Source of the DNA: Rhodospirillaceae bacterium
Lineage (GTDB): Bacteria > Pseudomonadota > Alphaproteobacteria > Rhodospirillales > Casp-alpha2
Direction of reading: 5' to 3'
Assembly: GCA_002686255.1 (NCBI GenBank)
Contig: NZAZ01000036.1
Coordinates: forward strand, 1-34,960
Length of the DNA stretch: 34,960 nucleotides
Shown in pieces: positions 9,507-19,290 of this stretch (position 1 is the stretch's first letter; each line of letters opens with the position of its first letter). A program made the position numbers and the translations under genes. The notes beneath the pieces were generated by a model. The model did not search any database. It was not told the DNA's origin and saw nothing but the letters and a program-made list of their open reading frames with translations.

Positions 9507-10955
9507 CTAATGAGATAGTATGTCAGGTACGGAACGCAAGAAAAACCCCACACTTGACAGGGCCTGGGGTGGACAAAACCGGATTCCCGCCAATTCAGGG
9601 CCCGCTTCCGGGGCCCTCCCGGAGTCCGAAGTATTTTTGACATCAATGTCTTGCCGGCGATCAAAGCCCAGGTGCGGCACCGCGAGAACGCCGTCCTCGT
9701 CGAACAAGGCCGGCAGGCTGCCCCGGGCCGGGCCGGGAACGGGGCCGGCCCGCAGGTCGGGACGAATCCGGACGATTTCCGACCATCCCCGGGAATCCAG
9801 ACTCGCGAGCCTGAGGTCGGCTTCCGCCCCACTTTCGAAGTCACCAAAACGGATCAAGAAACGGCCATCCCATGCCAGCCGTTGTCCGGGGTAGACAGAC
9901 ATTGAATCGGGGAGTCCCCGGACTTCCCGGCAGATGAGAAATTTCCCGCCCTCGGAAATGATACGGCAGCCTCCCAGCGTCCCGGCGAAGGGGGAGGCGG
10001 GGGCGCGGGCGGGTCCGGCGGGGTTGGCGGCAGCGCTAAACATTTCCCCATGAAGGCGCTCCAGCTTAACCAGCCGGGGTCCGTGGTCGCGTCCGCCGAT
10101 GGCGGCAATGACCCTGGATAACGCCCTCAGGGAAACCTCTTCCGGGGCGTGCTCAAGCCGGGCGCGGTCGAGGTGCGCGAACCCCGCCGGATGCACCCGG
10201 GCCGAGCAGGCCAGAACCTGCGAAGCCGCCGCCTCCAACGCTGCCCGGGCGCGCCCGAAGCGGTGCGCCGTCCGGGCCAGCGCCTCTGTGCGGATGTCGG
10301 CGTCCTCTAAGGCCTGGCGGACGCGGATACGGGCGAATTTGACGTCCCGGTTGGACGGGTCTTCGATCCACGCTTGGCACTCGGCCCCGAGGGTCGCCAC
10401 CAGGACCGTTTTCGGCACCTCCAAAAACGGCCGCAGCAGCCGGACATCGGGAGTTTCCCGGATCGCCGACATGGATGCCAGCCCGTCGGCGCCGCTGCCG
10501 GCGCCGAGCCGGAGAAGCATGGTTTCGGCCTGATCGTCCCTTGTGTGGGCCAACAATAGATGCAAAACGCCGGCTTTCCGGCACCAGGAATTCATCAAAT
10601 CATAACGCGCCCGTCTGGCCGCCGCCTGCACCCCCGTCCGGGGCTTGGGCCCCGTCCAGGGAAGGATCCGATGTTCGATGGATAGAGCATCCAGCCACAG
10701 GCCGAGGCGCCGGGTTTCCTCGGCCGCCTCGGGGCGCAGACCGTGATCGACGGTCAAGGCGGTGATGTTTCCTCCCCGCCGTTCGGCCCAACGGTTTGCC
10801 AAAACCGCCAGGCAAAGGCTGTCGGCGCCGCCGGAAACGGCAACCGCCACACACGGCCGGGCCTCGAAGGGCCCGAGCCCGTCCATCATCCGGTCGAAGG
10901 CGCCGTCGGAAAGGGGGATCGTCGCGTCACCGGGCTGAAACGGGTCGGCGGCCAT
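9507..10955 (-). CDS. tilS: tRNA(Ile)-lysidine synthetase
   Basis: TilS lysidinylates C34 of the CAU-anticodon isoleucine tRNA so that it reads AUA. The 482-residue product has the N-type PP-loop SGGADS (41-46) and LTVDHGLRPEAAEE. The substrate region includes GVQAAARRARYDLM and LLLAHTRDDQAETMLLRL, followed by GLASM and a divergent C-terminal half with a proline-rich insertion (GPARAPASPF). Its ATG shares one base with the cpoB stop (TGATG), so translation is probably coupled. This position between the Tol-Pal genes and ftsH is common in alphaproteobacteria. Confidence 0.93.
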   Translation of the reverse strand: MAADPFQPGDATIPLSDGAFDRMMDGLGPFEARPCVAVAVSGGADSLCLAVLANRWAERRGGNITALTVDHGLRPEAAEETRRLGLWLDALSIEHRILPWTGPKPRTGVQAAARRARYDLMNSWCRKAGVLHLLLAHTRDDQAETMLLRLGAGSGADGLASMSAIRETPDVRLLRPFLEVPKTVLVATLGAECQAWIEDPSNRDVKFARIRVRQALEDADIRTEALARTAHRFGRARAALEAAASQVLACSARVHPAGFAHLDRARLEHAPEEVSLRALSRVIAAIGGRDHGPRLVKLERLHGEMFSAAANPAGPARAPASPFAGTLGGCRIISEGGKFLICREVRGLPDSMSVYPGQRLAWDGRFLIRFGDFESGAEADLRLASLDSRGWSEIVRIRPDLRAGPVPGPARGSLPALFDEDGVLAVPHLGFDRRQDIDVKNTSDSGRAPEAGPELAGIRFCPPQALSSVGFFLRSVPDILSH

Positions 10956-12121
10956 CAGGAACAGCCGTATTTCTGTTTCTCGCGGGTGACGGTGTTCTTG
11001 ACTCCCGCCGGGGCATCCGGGAAATCCTTGAGTAATTTCTTGAACGCCGCGCAGGCTTCGCGTTTCTTATCGAGCCCGCCCAGCGACATGCCGAGCTTCA
11101 ACAGGGAATCCGGCGCCTTCGGTCCTTTCGGGTCGGCCTGATAGCCCTCCAGGAATACCTCCGCCGCCTGCACATAGGCGGCACGAACGTAAAAGGTTTC
11201 ACCCAGCCAATACCGGGCGTTACTGGCCAACGGTTCCTTTGGATGTAGATTGACGAATTCCTGCAACGCCAATTCCGCCTTGTCGTAATTGGCTTGGCGC
11301 AAAAGACCGAAGGCATAGCTGTATTGCTCCTTCGCCGTACCTGGCGGCAGGACACCGGTGGCCGCCGTCGAAGCGGTTGGGGCCGGGGCCGCGGGAGCGG
11401 GTCTTCGCGCTGGCGCCAGGGCCGCGGGGGCGGATTTTTGCCCGGGTCCCTTTGCCGAAGAAGGCGGGGTCGCGGCAGACAGGAAGGATTGAGAAACTGT
11501 CCCCAGGGTTCTGGGCGGGGCCGCGAAGCCGCCCGCTTGCCCGGGGATGATCTTTTGCACCGGCGGTGGCGACGGCGCGGCGCTAAGCCGTGGCGGGGCG
11601 GCGGTCCGGGCGCCTGAAACCGCGCCGGGTTGGCCTTGGGCGCGGCCTTCGAGGACACTTAAGCGGTAATCCATGTCGGCCACCAGCTTATCGAGGCGCT
11701 TTTTGATCCCGCCGATTTGAAAGTCGAACTGCTCCATGGCTCCGGTGGCCGAGCGCAGGTCTGCCTCCAGCGCCGAGAGACGGACCTCCATGCGGGCCAG
11801 GGCGGGGCCGCCTTCCCCCCCGGCGGCGGCGCCACCGGGACCTGCCCTAGGAGCCGCCGCAACGGGTTTGGCGCCGCTTACGGTTGGCGTCACGGGGCGG
11901 CCTCGGGAAAGCGAAAGGTTGAGCGTCCGGATATCCCTTTCCAGGCGCTCCATCCGCTCCAGCATCACCTTCAGGTCGCCGGTGTTTTGCGCACCAACGG
12001 GAGTGGCCAAGGACGCGGCAACCACCAACACGGCGACAAGCGTGCCGCCCGTCCAAAGGCGGATTCTTTCGCCGAATGGCCCATCCATCCGCCCATCCAT
12101 CCATTGGCGCCAGTAATTCAT
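10955..12121 (-). CDS. cpoB: Cell division coordinator CpoB / Tol-Pal protein YbgF
   Basis: CpoB is a periplasmic TPR protein that links peptidoglycan synthesis to Tol-driven outer-membrane constriction. The 388-residue product has a signal peptide after a charged N-terminus, with predicted cleavage after LATPVGAQ. An N-terminal coiled coil (LKVMLERMERLERDIRTLNLSL) and a second heptad region around MEVRLSALEADLRS follow. Next comes a Pro/Ala-rich linker, and then three TPR-like repeats starting at EQYSYAFGLLRQANYDKAELAL and ending near the C-terminus. ATG 12121 has GAGG seven bases upstream; the longer frame to 12271 has no such support. The gene is the last of the Tol-Pal set. Confidence 0.9.
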   Translation of the reverse strand: MNYWRQWMDGRMDGPFGERIRLWTGGTLVAVLVVAASLATPVGAQNTGDLKVMLERMERLERDIRTLNLSLSRGRPVTPTVSGAKPVAAAPRAGPGGAAAGGEGGPALARMEVRLSALEADLRSATGAMEQFDFQIGGIKKRLDKLVADMDYRLSVLEGRAQGQPGAVSGARTAAPPRLSAAPSPPPVQKIIPGQAGGFAAPPRTLGTVSQSFLSAATPPSSAKGPGQKSAPAALAPARRPAPAAPAPTASTAATGVLPPGTAKEQYSYAFGLLRQANYDKAELALQEFVNLHPKEPLASNARYWLGETFYVRAAYVQAAEVFLEGYQADPKGPKAPDSLLKLGMSLGGLDKKREACAAFKKLLKDFPDAPAGVKNTVTREKQKYGCS

Positions 12122-12303
12122 GTTTCGGTCCTCATGCAAAAATGACCCGCAAGCCGTCTTCGTGCCCGGGCTTCGCGCCCAGACTTTGTGGCTCTGTCGT
12201 GGCGACATGATGGGAACTATTCTAGGCAAAATTATGGCGCTTGCCCATCCCGACTGCCGCCGGCAGGACAAACGCCAAAACTTTTCCGGTGGTGGCGTCG
12301 CTG

Positions 12304-12816
12304 TTAGGTGCCGGCCCCGGTAACCTTGGTTACGCCACGGCGGTTTTGGCTCCAGGCCGTCTCGTTAGAGCCGGAAGCGACAGGGCGTTCCTTGCCGTAG
12401 GATATGGTCTTCATGCGCGCCGAATTGACGCCAAGCGCGGCCAAATAATCCTTAACGGAATTGGCGCGCCTTTCACCCAGGGCCAAGTTGTACTCGCGGG
12501 TGCCGCGTTCGTCGGCGTGGCCTTCGACGGTGACGGTTACCGAGGGATTGGCCTTCATCCAGGCAGCCTGTTTCTCAAGGGTCTTGCGGGCGTCGGCCTT
12601 GAGGTTGAACTTGTCGAAGTCGAAGAAAACGCGGTCGCCGACATTGACCACCAAGTCTTCCTGAGACCCTGGCTTCACCAACACACCAAGAGGAGCGGTG
12701 AAGGTTTCAACCGGTTTCGCACCGGCGCCACCGGCGCCCGCGCCACCTTCCGGCCCGGTTTCACATGCGGCGACGAGTGCCACGGCCGCCATTAGGCCCA
12801 AAATCTTAAAACGCAT
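12304..12816 (-). CDS. pal: Peptidoglycan-associated lipoprotein Pal
   Basis: Pal anchors the outer membrane to peptidoglycan and receives the Tol signal at the septum. The 170-residue product begins with a lipoprotein signal ending in LVAAC (Cys 18 lipidated). A Gly/Ala-rich spacer follows, then an OmpA-like domain with VFFDFDKFNLKADA, VEGHADERGTREYNLALGERRA and the terminal QNRRGVT. The longer open frame to 12912 has no signal sequence at its start. ATG 12816 follows GGAGAA. Two tandem copies of CACCGGGACAT(T/A) at 12829-12852 lie just upstream. A 165-bp palindromic element separates pal from tolB. Confidence 0.95.
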   Translation of the reverse strand: MRFKILGLMAAVALVAACETGPEGGAGAGGAGAKPVETFTAPLGVLVKPGSQEDLVVNVGDRVFFDFDKFNLKADARKTLEKQAAWMKANPSVTVTVEGHADERGTREYNLALGERRANSVKDYLAALGVNSARMKTISYGKERPVASGSNETAWSQNRRGVTKVTGAGT

Positions 12817-13159
12817 TGAATTCTCCATCACCGGGACATTCACCGGGACATAGTGAATTAAAAAGGCATCGCGCCAATGCGCGGACAAAAACTGTTTGGC
12901 CGAATTGGTCACTAATTACATGTATTAAAGAGTAAAATGGCCAATTCCAAGCTTTTTTTGTCAACCAGCGGATTTAGGGTCCAAACTCATTCAGGTTGCG
13001 AGCTTTGGTTTGGCGGAAATGGCGGGGGATTAGGAGTGAGGACGAAGGACATGCCTCGCATATTCGAGGACGCAGGACGCGATCCCGCGCCATTTGCGCC
13101 AAATCCCTGGCGGGAGCCTGAATGAGTTTGGACCTTAATACATACATTTAAAAAAACCT
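12817..13159. other. pal-tolB intergenic region (343 bp)
   Basis: This gap is long for a Tol-Pal operon. It holds a 12-bp tandem repeat (12829-12852) next to pal and the 165-bp palindromic element at 12974-13138. An A/T-rich stretch at 12900-12965 is left that could carry a pal promoter, though no clear -35/-10 pair stands out. Short open frames on both strands here start with similar VQTHSG peptides only because the element is palindromic; I do not regard them as genes. Confidence 0.6.
12974..13138. mobile_element. Palindromic MITE-like element between tolB and pal
   Basis: Perfect 18-bp inverted copies of GGTCCAAACTCATTCAGG occur at 12978-12995 and 13117-13134. The match extends outward as TTA(G/A) and inward imperfectly: both arms share TTTGGCG(G/C)AAATGGCG(G/C)GGGAT. 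The centre contains CCTCG-CATATT-CGAGG. At about 165 bp with no transposase it looks like a non-autonomous, transposase-mobilised unit or a large REP/BIME-like repeat. It splits the tolB-pal transcription unit and could act as an mRNA hairpin. No target-site duplication is obvious. Confidence 0.7.
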
Positions 13160-14518
13160 CTAACGGATGATCGGCGACCACGCCGGGTCGGAAGCGTCTA
13201 TGGGGGTCAGAATCTCGCGTTCGTTATGGCCGGTCAGGTCAATGGAATAAAGCCGGGACCGCCCGCCCCCGCCATCCTTTGTCGTCCTTTCCTGGCGAAA
13301 GAACATCAACACCCGCCCATTGGGAGCCCAGGTCGGCGCCTCGACTAGGAAATCCTCGGCCAGAAGCCTCTCACCGCTTCCGTCCACCCGCATGACGCCG
13401 ATGTAAAACCGGCCGCTGAGTATCTTGGTAAAGGCGATCAGATCTCCGCGCGGAGACCAGACCGGCGTCGCGTAACGGCCCTTGCCGTAGCTGATCCTCC
13501 TGACCCCGCGTCCGGAAGCGTCCATGATGTAAAGCTGCTGCGTGCCGCCGCGGTCGGAATTGAAGATGATCTGGCGGGAATCCGGGGAATAGCTGGGTGA
13601 GGTGTCGATCGCCGAATGAAAGGTCAATTGCCTAACCGTCCGGGTCCTGAGATCCATGGTGTAGATTTCCGAATTGCCGTCCTTGGCCATGCTCATGATC
13701 ACCCTCTTGCCGTCCGGGGAAAAACGCGGCGCGAAGGTCATGCCCGGGAAATCGCCCAGCACCTCTTGGCGGCCGGTGTCGATATTGAAAATGTAGACCC
13801 GGGGAAGGTTGCCGTAGAACGACAGATAGGTGATCTCCTGAAGGGTCGGTGAAAACCGGGGCGTCAGAACCAGCGCTTCGCCTTCGGTCAGGAACTTATG
13901 GTTTTCGCCGTCCTGGTCCATGATCGCCAGGCGCTTGATGCGCCTGTTCTGCGGCCCGGATTCGGAAATGTAAACGATGCGGGTATTGAAATAACCGTCC
14001 TCGCCGGTAATCCGCTTATAGATGGCGTCGGCGATGATGTGGGCGACCTGGCGCCAATTTTCGCTGACGGTAACGTAAGCCAGCCCCACCATCTGCTGTT
14101 CGGCGAAAACGTCCCAAAGCCGGAACTCGATCCTCAATTGGCCGCCCTGGACAATCCGTGCCTGCCCCTGGACCAGGGCCTGGGCGTTGATCACCCGCCA
14201 ATCCCCGAAACGGGGCAGCGTTTGCAGTGCAATCGCGGTCTGGATGAAGGCCCGTTTGTCGATGGGGCGGAACAGGCCCGAGCGTTCAAGATCGCCGGCG
14301 ATGACTCTCGATACATCCCGTCCATATTGAATCTCGCTGGCGGTGGAACCGACGAAATCGGTGATGGCGATGGGAAGCGGTTCGACCGTGCCCTGGGTAA
14401 TATCGATCCTGAGCTCGGCCCTGGCCGCCGTGGTGGCGGCCGCCAGCCACAACCACGCCAGTGAGCACAGCACAATTCGCCAACCGCGGCGGTGAAAAAG
14501 TCGTTCTGAGATCATCAT
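13160..14518 (-). CDS. tolB: Tol-Pal system beta-propeller protein TolB
   Basis: TolB is the periplasmic partner that exchanges between TolA, Pal and outer-membrane proteins. The product is about 452 residues long. It has a signal peptide (hydrophobic [18 protein letters not shown], cleavage near ARA-EL) and an N-terminal domain with ITDFVGS and the DLERSGLF motif. A six-bladed propeller follows, marked by repeats such as [32 protein letters not shown] and [14 protein letters not shown]. The start is ATG 14518 or 14515, just two to five bases after the tolA stop; both are in frame. The open frame upstream of this is antisense or shadow of tolA. Strong match to the family. Confidence 0.95.
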   Translation of the reverse strand: MMISERLFHRRGWRIVLCSLAWLWLAAATTAARAELRIDITQGTVEPLPIAITDFVGSTASEIQYGRDVSRVIAGDLERSGLFRPIDKRAFIQTAIALQTLPRFGDWRVINAQALVQGQARIVQGGQLRIEFRLWDVFAEQQMVGLAYVTVSENWRQVAHIIADAIYKRITGEDGYFNTRIVYISESGPQNRRIKRLAIMDQDGENHKFLTEGEALVLTPRFSPTLQEITYLSFYGNLPRVYIFNIDTGRQEVLGDFPGMTFAPRFSPDGKRVIMSMAKDGNSEIYTMDLRTRTVRQLTFHSAIDTSPSYSPDSRQIIFNSDRGGTQQLYIMDASGRGVRRISYGKGRYATPVWSPRGDLIAFTKILSGRFYIGVMRVDGSGERLLAEDFLVEAPTWAPNGRVLMFFRQERTTKDGGGGRSRLYSIDLTGHNEREILTPIDASDPAWSPIIR

Positions 14519-14520
14519 GC

Positions 14521-15402
14521 CTAGAACATATCCCTGGGATCGAAAATCAAGATCATGTTTTGCCATTGTTGATATTTTTCCGGGGGTAGCTTGAGCGGAT
14601 TGCAACGCGGATTCAAGACCGCCCTTAAGGCGCTTTCGGCGGCGGCGCGGAAAAACGGATCGCTTTTCAGCCGCCCTTGGTCGAGAATGCGGGCCTGGCG
14701 CACGGTGCCGTCCGGGTTCATGGCCATCCTTATTTCGATGCTTAAATTCTCGGCTTCCTTGGCCCCGGCGGGCAGGCTCCAACACTCCCTGATCTGCTGA
14801 CGGACCAGATCAATCTCGCTGATCGCCAACGCCCGCGACAGGTCGTGAGGCGCCGTCCGGGACATCAACGCCTGCGCCATCTGCTGTTCGAAAGCCTCTT
14901 TCTTTTCAGGCTTTTTATCCTCTTTCTTCTTTTCCTTCGGCGGCCGCCGGTTCTTCAATTTTTCCACCGTCTTCAACACCGAGGTAAAGGCGTCCGGGGG
15001 TTTCGGCTTGTGCCGGGGCTTGGCCTTGGCCAGCTTGCGTATCGGTTTCGGCTTCGGCTTGGCTTCCGGTTTCGGTTTCGGTTTTGGCTTGGCCTTCGGT
15101 TTCGGTTCCGCGGGCAAGGCGGCGACCTCGGGGTCCTTGGCCGGCGGGGGCGGCGGCGGGGTCGCCGTCTTGGGCGGCTTTTTCGGAGGCGGCGGCGGTT
15201 TTTTTTCGGCTTTCGGTTGCGGTTTCTTTTCCGGCTTCGGCTTCGGCGGCGGGGCGTTGGTCAATTCGGACACATTGACGATTTCGATCATGATCGGGGT
15301 ATCGGTCAAGGCCGGTTCGCGCTGGATATAAGGCAGGCCGAAATACCCGATCACCATGATCACGGCATGAGACAAAACCGAATATACAAGCGCGTCACGC
15401 AT
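14521..15402 (-). CDS. tolA: Tol-Pal system protein TolA
   Basis: TolA transmits proton-motive energy from TolQR across the periplasm. The 293-residue product has one N-terminal transmembrane helix (residues about 4-26) with the SHAV-type motif facing TolQ. A very Pro/Lys-rich periplasmic arm follows (about residues 50-165, with repeated KPKPK units) and a C-terminal TolA/TonB-like domain from about 205, including [20 protein letters not shown] and [11 protein letters not shown]. The arm uses the low-complexity Lys-Pro type seen in alphaproteobacteria, not the Ala-Lys helix of enterobacteria. Its stop almost touches tolB. Confidence 0.93.
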   Translation of the reverse strand: MRDALVYSVLSHAVIMVIGYFGLPYIQREPALTDTPIMIEIVNVSELTNAPPPKPKPEKKPQPKAEKKPPPPPKKPPKTATPPPPPPAKDPEVAALPAEPKPKAKPKPKPKPEAKPKPKPIRKLAKAKPRHKPKPPDAFTSVLKTVEKLKNRRPPKEKKKEDKKPEKKEAFEQQMAQALMSRTAPHDLSRALAISEIDLVRQQIRECWSLPAGAKEAENLSIEIRMAMNPDGTVRQARILDQGRLKSDPFFRAAAESALRAVLNPRCNPLKLPPEKYQQWQNMILIFDPRDMF

Positions 15403-15420
15403 GGAAAATCCCTGGAAAAT

Positions 15421-15885
15421 CTAGCGTCGGCTATTTTTCTTCCGGCGGCGCTTTTTCTGTTGCTGGGTCACCAGCGCCACTTTCTTGTATCCGGCGGCGT
15501 TGACGGTCCCCATCACCTCCATGACCCGGCCGTAATTGATCGACGCATCGCCGCGCACGAATATCCGAACGTCGGGATTGTTGGAGGTGATGGCGCGCAG
15601 CCGGGGAACAAGCCCTTCGAGGTCGATTTCCGTATCCTGAAGATAGACCTGTCCCTGGGCGTCGATGGTGATGGCCAGCGGTTCGTCCTGACCCTGGAGA
15701 ATCTTGGCCTTGGTCTTCGGAAGGTCGATTTGCACGCCGACGGTCAGGAACGGCGCCGTCACCATGAAGACAATCAACAGCACCAGCATCACGTCGACCA
15801 TGGGGGTGACATTGATTTCGGACATCGGCGGCGTGCGGATGCGGCTTTTTAAATTCCCGTTCGACCTGTGCGTTTGAAATGCCAT
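15421..15885 (-). CDS. tolR: Tol-Pal system protein TolR (ExbD/TolR family)
   Basis: TolR forms the proton channel with TolQ. The 154-residue product has a single transmembrane helix in INVTPMVDVMLVLLIVFMVTA, whose Asp 31 is the conserved protonatable residue. A periplasmic domain follows with DLPKTKA, VYLQDTEIDLEGL and RGDASINYGRVMEVMGTVNAAG. The C-terminal tail is very basic (KKRRRKKNSRR), which is unusual on a periplasmic domain. The gene starts six bases after the tolQ stop, consistent with coupled translation and fixed stoichiometry. Confidence 0.95.
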   Translation of the reverse strand: MAFQTHRSNGNLKSRIRTPPMSEINVTPMVDVMLVLLIVFMVTAPFLTVGVQIDLPKTKAKILQGQDEPLAITIDAQGQVYLQDTEIDLEGLVPRLRAITSNNPDVRIFVRGDASINYGRVMEVMGTVNAAGYKKVALVTQQQKKRRRKKNSRR

Positions 15886-15891
15886 AACGGC

Positions 15892-16620
15892 CTACTTTTT
15901 CCCTTCCATCTCGCGCGACAGAATGGCTGAGAATTCCCCGGCGAAACTGTCGAGACGGCCGGCATATCGGTCCATGTCCTTGGTCAGCTTGTTGTAGGCG
16001 ACCACCGCCGGTATGGCGGCCAGAAGTCCAAGCGCGGTGGCAAAAAGGGCTTCGGCAATTCCCGGCGCAACGACGGCCAGGCTGGTGTTCTTGGAAATGG
16101 CGATCGACTGAAAGCTGTTCATGATTCCCCAGACGGTGCCGAAAAGCCCGATGAAAGGCGCCGTCGACCCCGTGGTCGCCAGAAAAGTCATATTCCGTTC
16201 GGCCCGGTCCATTTCACGGGCCATGGTAATCTGCATCACCCGGTCGATGCGGTCGCCGACCCCGACCCGGGAATCCCCTTCCGGGCCGCCGTGCGTCGGC
16301 GTTCGCCGCCATTCGCGCATGGCGGCGACGAACACCGCCGACATCGGGTCTCGGGGTTGGCTGGCGATCCGTTCATAAAGGTCGTCAAGGGAATTGCCCG
16401 ACCAGAAAGCTTGTTCGAATTCGGTCGAACGGGCGCTCAGCCGGCGTAGGCCGACGACTTTGTCGATGATGATCGCCCAACACCATATCGAAGCCACCAG
16501 CAGCAACACGATCACCGATTTGACGATCGGGTCGGCACGCAGAAACAGCGCCCAAACAGAAAAATCCAGGTCTTCGACCGAGCCGGCCAGGGTCGCCGCT
16601 TCAATGACTTGGTTTTCCAT
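15892..16620 (-). CDS. tolQ: Tol-Pal system protein TolQ (MotA/TolQ/ExbB family)
   Basis: TolQ is the pentameric channel subunit of the Tol motor. The 242-residue protein has a first transmembrane helix at about residues 34-55 and a cytoplasmic loop (LSARSTEFEQAFWSG). The family block AERNMTFLATTGSTAPFIGLFGTVWGIMNSF and the third helix region EALFATALGLLAAIPAVVAYN follow. The Thr/Ser positions of the channel are conserved. ATG 16620 is used; a TTG three bases earlier is also in frame. The ybgC stop lies 9 bases upstream. Confidence 0.96.
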   Translation of the reverse strand: MENQVIEAATLAGSVEDLDFSVWALFLRADPIVKSVIVLLLVASIWCWAIIIDKVVGLRRLSARSTEFEQAFWSGNSLDDLYERIASQPRDPMSAVFVAAMREWRRTPTHGGPEGDSRVGVGDRIDRVMQITMAREMDRAERNMTFLATTGSTAPFIGLFGTVWGIMNSFQSIAISKNTSLAVVAPGIAEALFATALGLLAAIPAVVAYNKLTKDMDRYAGRLDSFAGEFSAILSREMEGKK

Positions 16621-16629
16621 CAATCAGCC

Positions 16630-17085
16630 TTATTGTTTTTTCGAATGAACATTTCCCCGGAATTCCTCGAGCCGGGATTTGACCGCCGCCGGCAGCCTGG
16701 CCGGCCGGCCGTCAAGGGACATGCAGGCGAGTTTCAGTTCCATGCGCACCAGTTCGGCGTTGTCCTGCTTTACCCGTTGATCGGCGACCAACGAGGCGCC
16801 GTCGACGTCGATTAAACGGGTTTCGACCGACAGCAGGTCGTCGAGCCTGGCCGGTTTGAAAAAATCCACCTCACACCGCCGGACGGCGAAGGCCAGCCCT
16901 TCGGTTTCCATCAACCGGGCGTTTTCGGTGCCGAGGTCGCGAAGCATCTCGGTGCGCGCCCGTTCGGCGTATTTCAGATAGTTGGCGTAATAGACGATGC
17001 CGGCGGCATCCGTGTCCTCGTAATAGACGCGGACCGGATATACGTGGATTCCCTCCGGGGAGGCACCTGAGGTGGGCTTATTCAT
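16630..17085 (-). CDS. ybgC: Tol-Pal associated acyl-CoA thioesterase YbgC
   Basis: This is a hot-dog-fold 4HBT-type thioesterase, acting on acyl-CoA or acyl-ACP. The 151-residue product has [29 protein letters not shown], in which the Asp of the EDTDxxGxVYY motif is catalytic. [19 protein letters not shown] follows. ybgC leads the tol operon in most proteobacteria, and its C-terminus precedes tolQ here. Its first 8 bases overlap the end of ruvB, linking the repair and envelope genes into one unit. Confidence 0.94.
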   Translation of the reverse strand: MNKPTSGASPEGIHVYPVRVYYEDTDAAGIVYYANYLKYAERARTEMLRDLGTENARLMETEGLAFAVRRCEVDFFKPARLDDLLSVETRLIDVDGASLVADQRVKQDNAELVRMELKLACMSLDGRPARLPAAVKSRLEEFRGNVHSKKQ

Positions 17086-18148
17086 CGTCCTCGATTCCGC
17101 CGATCAACTCCAGTTGGGCGATGCCTTCCGGTTCCGCCAAGCCCAAATGCCTAAACGCTTCCGTCCCCAAGGCCCGGCCGCGGGGCGTGCGCATCAAAAA
17201 CCCCTGCTGAATGAGGTAGGGTTCGATCACCTCCTCGATGGTATCTCGTTCCTCGGAAAGGGCGGCCACCAGCGTCTCGACGCCAACCGGGCCGCCACCG
17301 AACTTTTCGGCGATGCAACCGAGATACCGCCGATCCATGGCATCCAGGCCGCGCCCGTCCACCTCCAGCCGGTTGAGCGCCTGATCGGCGACCTTGGCGT
17401 CGACCTTGCCGTCGCCGTCCAGGTCGGCGAAGTCACGGACCCTTCTCAGCAAACGCCCGGCGACCCGGGGCGTTCCCCTGGACCGGCGGGCAATTTCCTG
17501 GGCCCCGTCGGCCGTCAGGTCCATGTTCAGCAACCCGGCGCCGCGGACGACGATCTGCTCCAGTTCCTGGTCCGAATAGAACGACACCCGCAGGGGAATG
17601 CCGAACCGTTCGCGCAAGGGCGACGTAATCAGGCCCGAGCGCGTCGTCGCCCCGACCAGGGTGAACGGCGGCAGGTCGATGCGCACCGAGCGCGCCGCCG
17701 GTCCTTCGCCAATGATCAGGTCGAGCTTAAAATCCTCCATCGCCGGATAGAGGATTTCCTCGACCACCGGGTTAAGGCGGTGGATTTCATCGATGAACAA
17801 TATTTCCCGGGGCTGCAGGTTGGTGAGGATGGCCGCCAGGTCGCCGGCCTTGGCGATCACCGGCCCCGACGTGGCGCGAAAGCCGACCCCGAGCTCATGG
17901 GCGACGATCTGCGCCAGGGTCGTTTTGCCGAGCCCGGGCGGCCCGTGAAAAAGCACATGGTCCATGGCTTCGCCGCGCTTGGCGGCGGCGGCGACGAAGA
18001 CCGACAGGTTCCCGCATATCTGTTCCTGACCGATGAAATCGTCGAGCCGTTGCGGGCGCAGCCCGGTTCCGGCCCCGTCTTCCAATTTATCTTCCAATTT
18101 GTCCTCGACCGCCTCGGCGGCCGCGACCATGCGGTTGCCGTCACTCAT
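17078..18148 (-). CDS. ruvB: Holliday junction branch migration ATPase RuvB
   Basis: RuvB is the hexameric motor that drives RuvA-bound Holliday junctions. The 356-residue product has [11 protein letters not shown], Walker [10 protein letters not shown] (69-77), Walker [10 protein letters not shown], sensor motifs [18 protein letters not shown] and the winged-helix C-terminal domain ending with [17 protein letters not shown]. The N-terminus carries a short duplication: a 12-bp tandem repeat at 18079-18102 gives DKLEDKLE, lengthening the non-conserved leader. Its ATG directly abuts the ruvA stop. Confidence 0.97.
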   Translation of the reverse strand: MSDGNRMVAAAEAVEDKLEDKLEDGAGTGLRPQRLDDFIGQEQICGNLSVFVAAAAKRGEAMDHVLFHGPPGLGKTTLAQIVAHELGVGFRATSGPVIAKAGDLAAILTNLQPREILFIDEIHRLNPVVEEILYPAMEDFKLDLIIGEGPAARSVRIDLPPFTLVGATTRSGLITSPLRERFGIPLRVSFYSDQELEQIVVRGAGLLNMDLTADGAQEIARRSRGTPRVAGRLLRRVRDFADLDGDGKVDAKVADQALNRLEVDGRGLDAMDRRYLGCIAEKFGGGPVGVETLVAALSEERDTIEEVIEPYLIQQGFLMRTPRGRALGTEAFRHLGLAEPEGIAQLELIGGIEDDE

Positions 18149-18778
18149 TTAAACGCTCCCTCTGGCATCGACGGGGGCCAGTTCGCTTAGGCCGCCCCGG
18201 ATCAGGGCCTCGACATCGGCGCCCTCGCCGAGCCGGCCGGCGGCGCGGCTGACGGCGCTCAAGGCCTGGAACGGCTGGTAGCCGAGATTGACCAGGGCCG
18301 ATGCGGCGTCGGATACCGCCCCTCCTACCCCTTCTATCCCGGCCGCCGGTTGACCGCCCGCCGCCACGGCGAGGGCAACGGTTCCGACCTTGTCCTTCAA
18401 TTCGCTGAGGATACGGGTCGCCAGCTTCGGGCCGACGCCGGGGGCCTGGGTAATGGCCGCCTTGTCGGCGGCGGCAATGGCTTGCACCAGTTCGTCCGGC
18501 GACAACACCGTCAACAGGCCGAGCGTCACCCTGGCGCCTACGCCTTGGACGGTTGTCAGAAGACGGAACCAGTCGCGTTCGACGGCATCGATGAAGCCAT
18601 AGAGGTGGATGTGGTCCTCGCGGACATGGGTTTCGACCATGACCTCCGCCCCCTCGCCGACGCCGAGGCGGCCCAGCGTGCGGCCGGAACAGAACACCAG
18701 ATACCCGACGCCGCCGACGTCGATGACGGCCCAGTCCTCGCCAAGGCTGTCGATCAGGCCCTTGAGCTTGGCGATCAT
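18149..18778 (-). CDS. ruvA: Holliday junction binding protein RuvA
   Basis: RuvA tetramers hold the four-way junction open for RuvB. The 209-residue product begins with [20 protein letters not shown] (OB-fold domain I) and has the helix-hairpin-helix region [13 protein letters not shown] and [16 protein letters not shown]. It ends with a domain III helix region ([22 protein letters not shown]) that contacts RuvB. Its start overlaps the ruvC stop by four bases (ATGA) and its stop touches ruvB. Confidence 0.96.
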   Translation of the reverse strand: MIAKLKGLIDSLGEDWAVIDVGGVGYLVFCSGRTLGRLGVGEGAEVMVETHVREDHIHLYGFIDAVERDWFRLLTTVQGVGARVTLGLLTVLSPDELVQAIAAADKAAITQAPGVGPKLATRILSELKDKVGTVALAVAAGGQPAAGIEGVGGAVSDAASALVNLGYQPFQALSAVSRAAGRLGEGADVEALIRGGLSELAPVDARGSV

Positions 18779-19290
18779 GGCGCCGCCTCCGCCGCCAGCG
18801 CCAGGGAAGCCGCCGCCTGGGGGCTTGAGCGGTGATGGGCATGGCAGATGGCGACCGCCAGCGCGTCGGCCGCGTCGGCGGTCTTGATCGTCGATCCGGG
18901 CAATAGAGTCTTGACCATCATATGTACCTGTTGCTTGGCCGCGTGCCCGGCGCCGACGACCGTTTTCTTGATCAGGTTGGGCGAATATTCGGCGACGCGG
19001 AGCCCGGCGCTTGCCGGCACCACAAGCGCAATCGCCCGGGCCTGGCCCAGTTTCAGCGTCGAGGCGGCGTTCTTGTTGACGAAGGTCTCCTCGACCGCGG
19101 CCTCAAGGGGACGGAACCGTTCGATGATTTCCGTCAGGCCGGTCTGCAACTGCACCAGCCGGTCCGCCAACGGCAATCTCGAATCCGTCCTGATGACGCC
19201 GTCGGCGACATGGCCGAGGCGGTTGCCGCTGGCCTTGATCACGCCCCAGCCGGTATGGCGGAGCCCCGGGTCAATGCCGATCAGTCGAAT
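18775..19290 (-). CDS. ruvC: Crossover junction endodeoxyribonuclease RuvC, apparent ATT start
   Basis: RuvC resolves Holliday junctions. Reading from ATT 19290 gives (M)[19 protein letters not shown]. The catalytic Asp is at residue 7, as in the well-studied enzyme. Later acidic residues are in VEETFVN (middle Glu) and [14 protein letters not shown] (the two C-terminal Asp). The total of 171 residues is a normal length. In this frame the previous stop is the yebC TAG (19342-19344). None of the 17 codons between it and ATT is ATG, GTG or TTG. The first such codon is a GTG at the 17th position, which would delete the active site. A perfect AGGAGG (19296-19301) lies five bases before the ATT. 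A CTG two codons later is the other candidate start. Confidence 0.92.
   Translation of the reverse strand: MRLIGIDPGLRHTGWGVIKASGNRLGHVADGVIRTDSRLPLADRLVQLQTGLTEIIERFRPLEAAVEETFVNKNAASTLKLGQARAIALVVPASAGLRVAEYSPNLIKKTVVGAGHAAKQQVHMMVKTLLPGSTIKTADAADALAVAICHAHHRSSPQAAASLALAAEAAP

Noticed and set aside
12937-13181. Two short opposed reading frames starting with VQTHSG peptides
   Set aside because: They mirror each other because the DNA is palindromic; no ribosome sites and no family match. Treated as a repeat element.
14845-15852. Plus-strand frame of Arg/Phe/Gly low-complexity repeats
   Set aside because: It is the antisense image of the Lys/Pro arm of tolA and of tolR; no start signal or homology.
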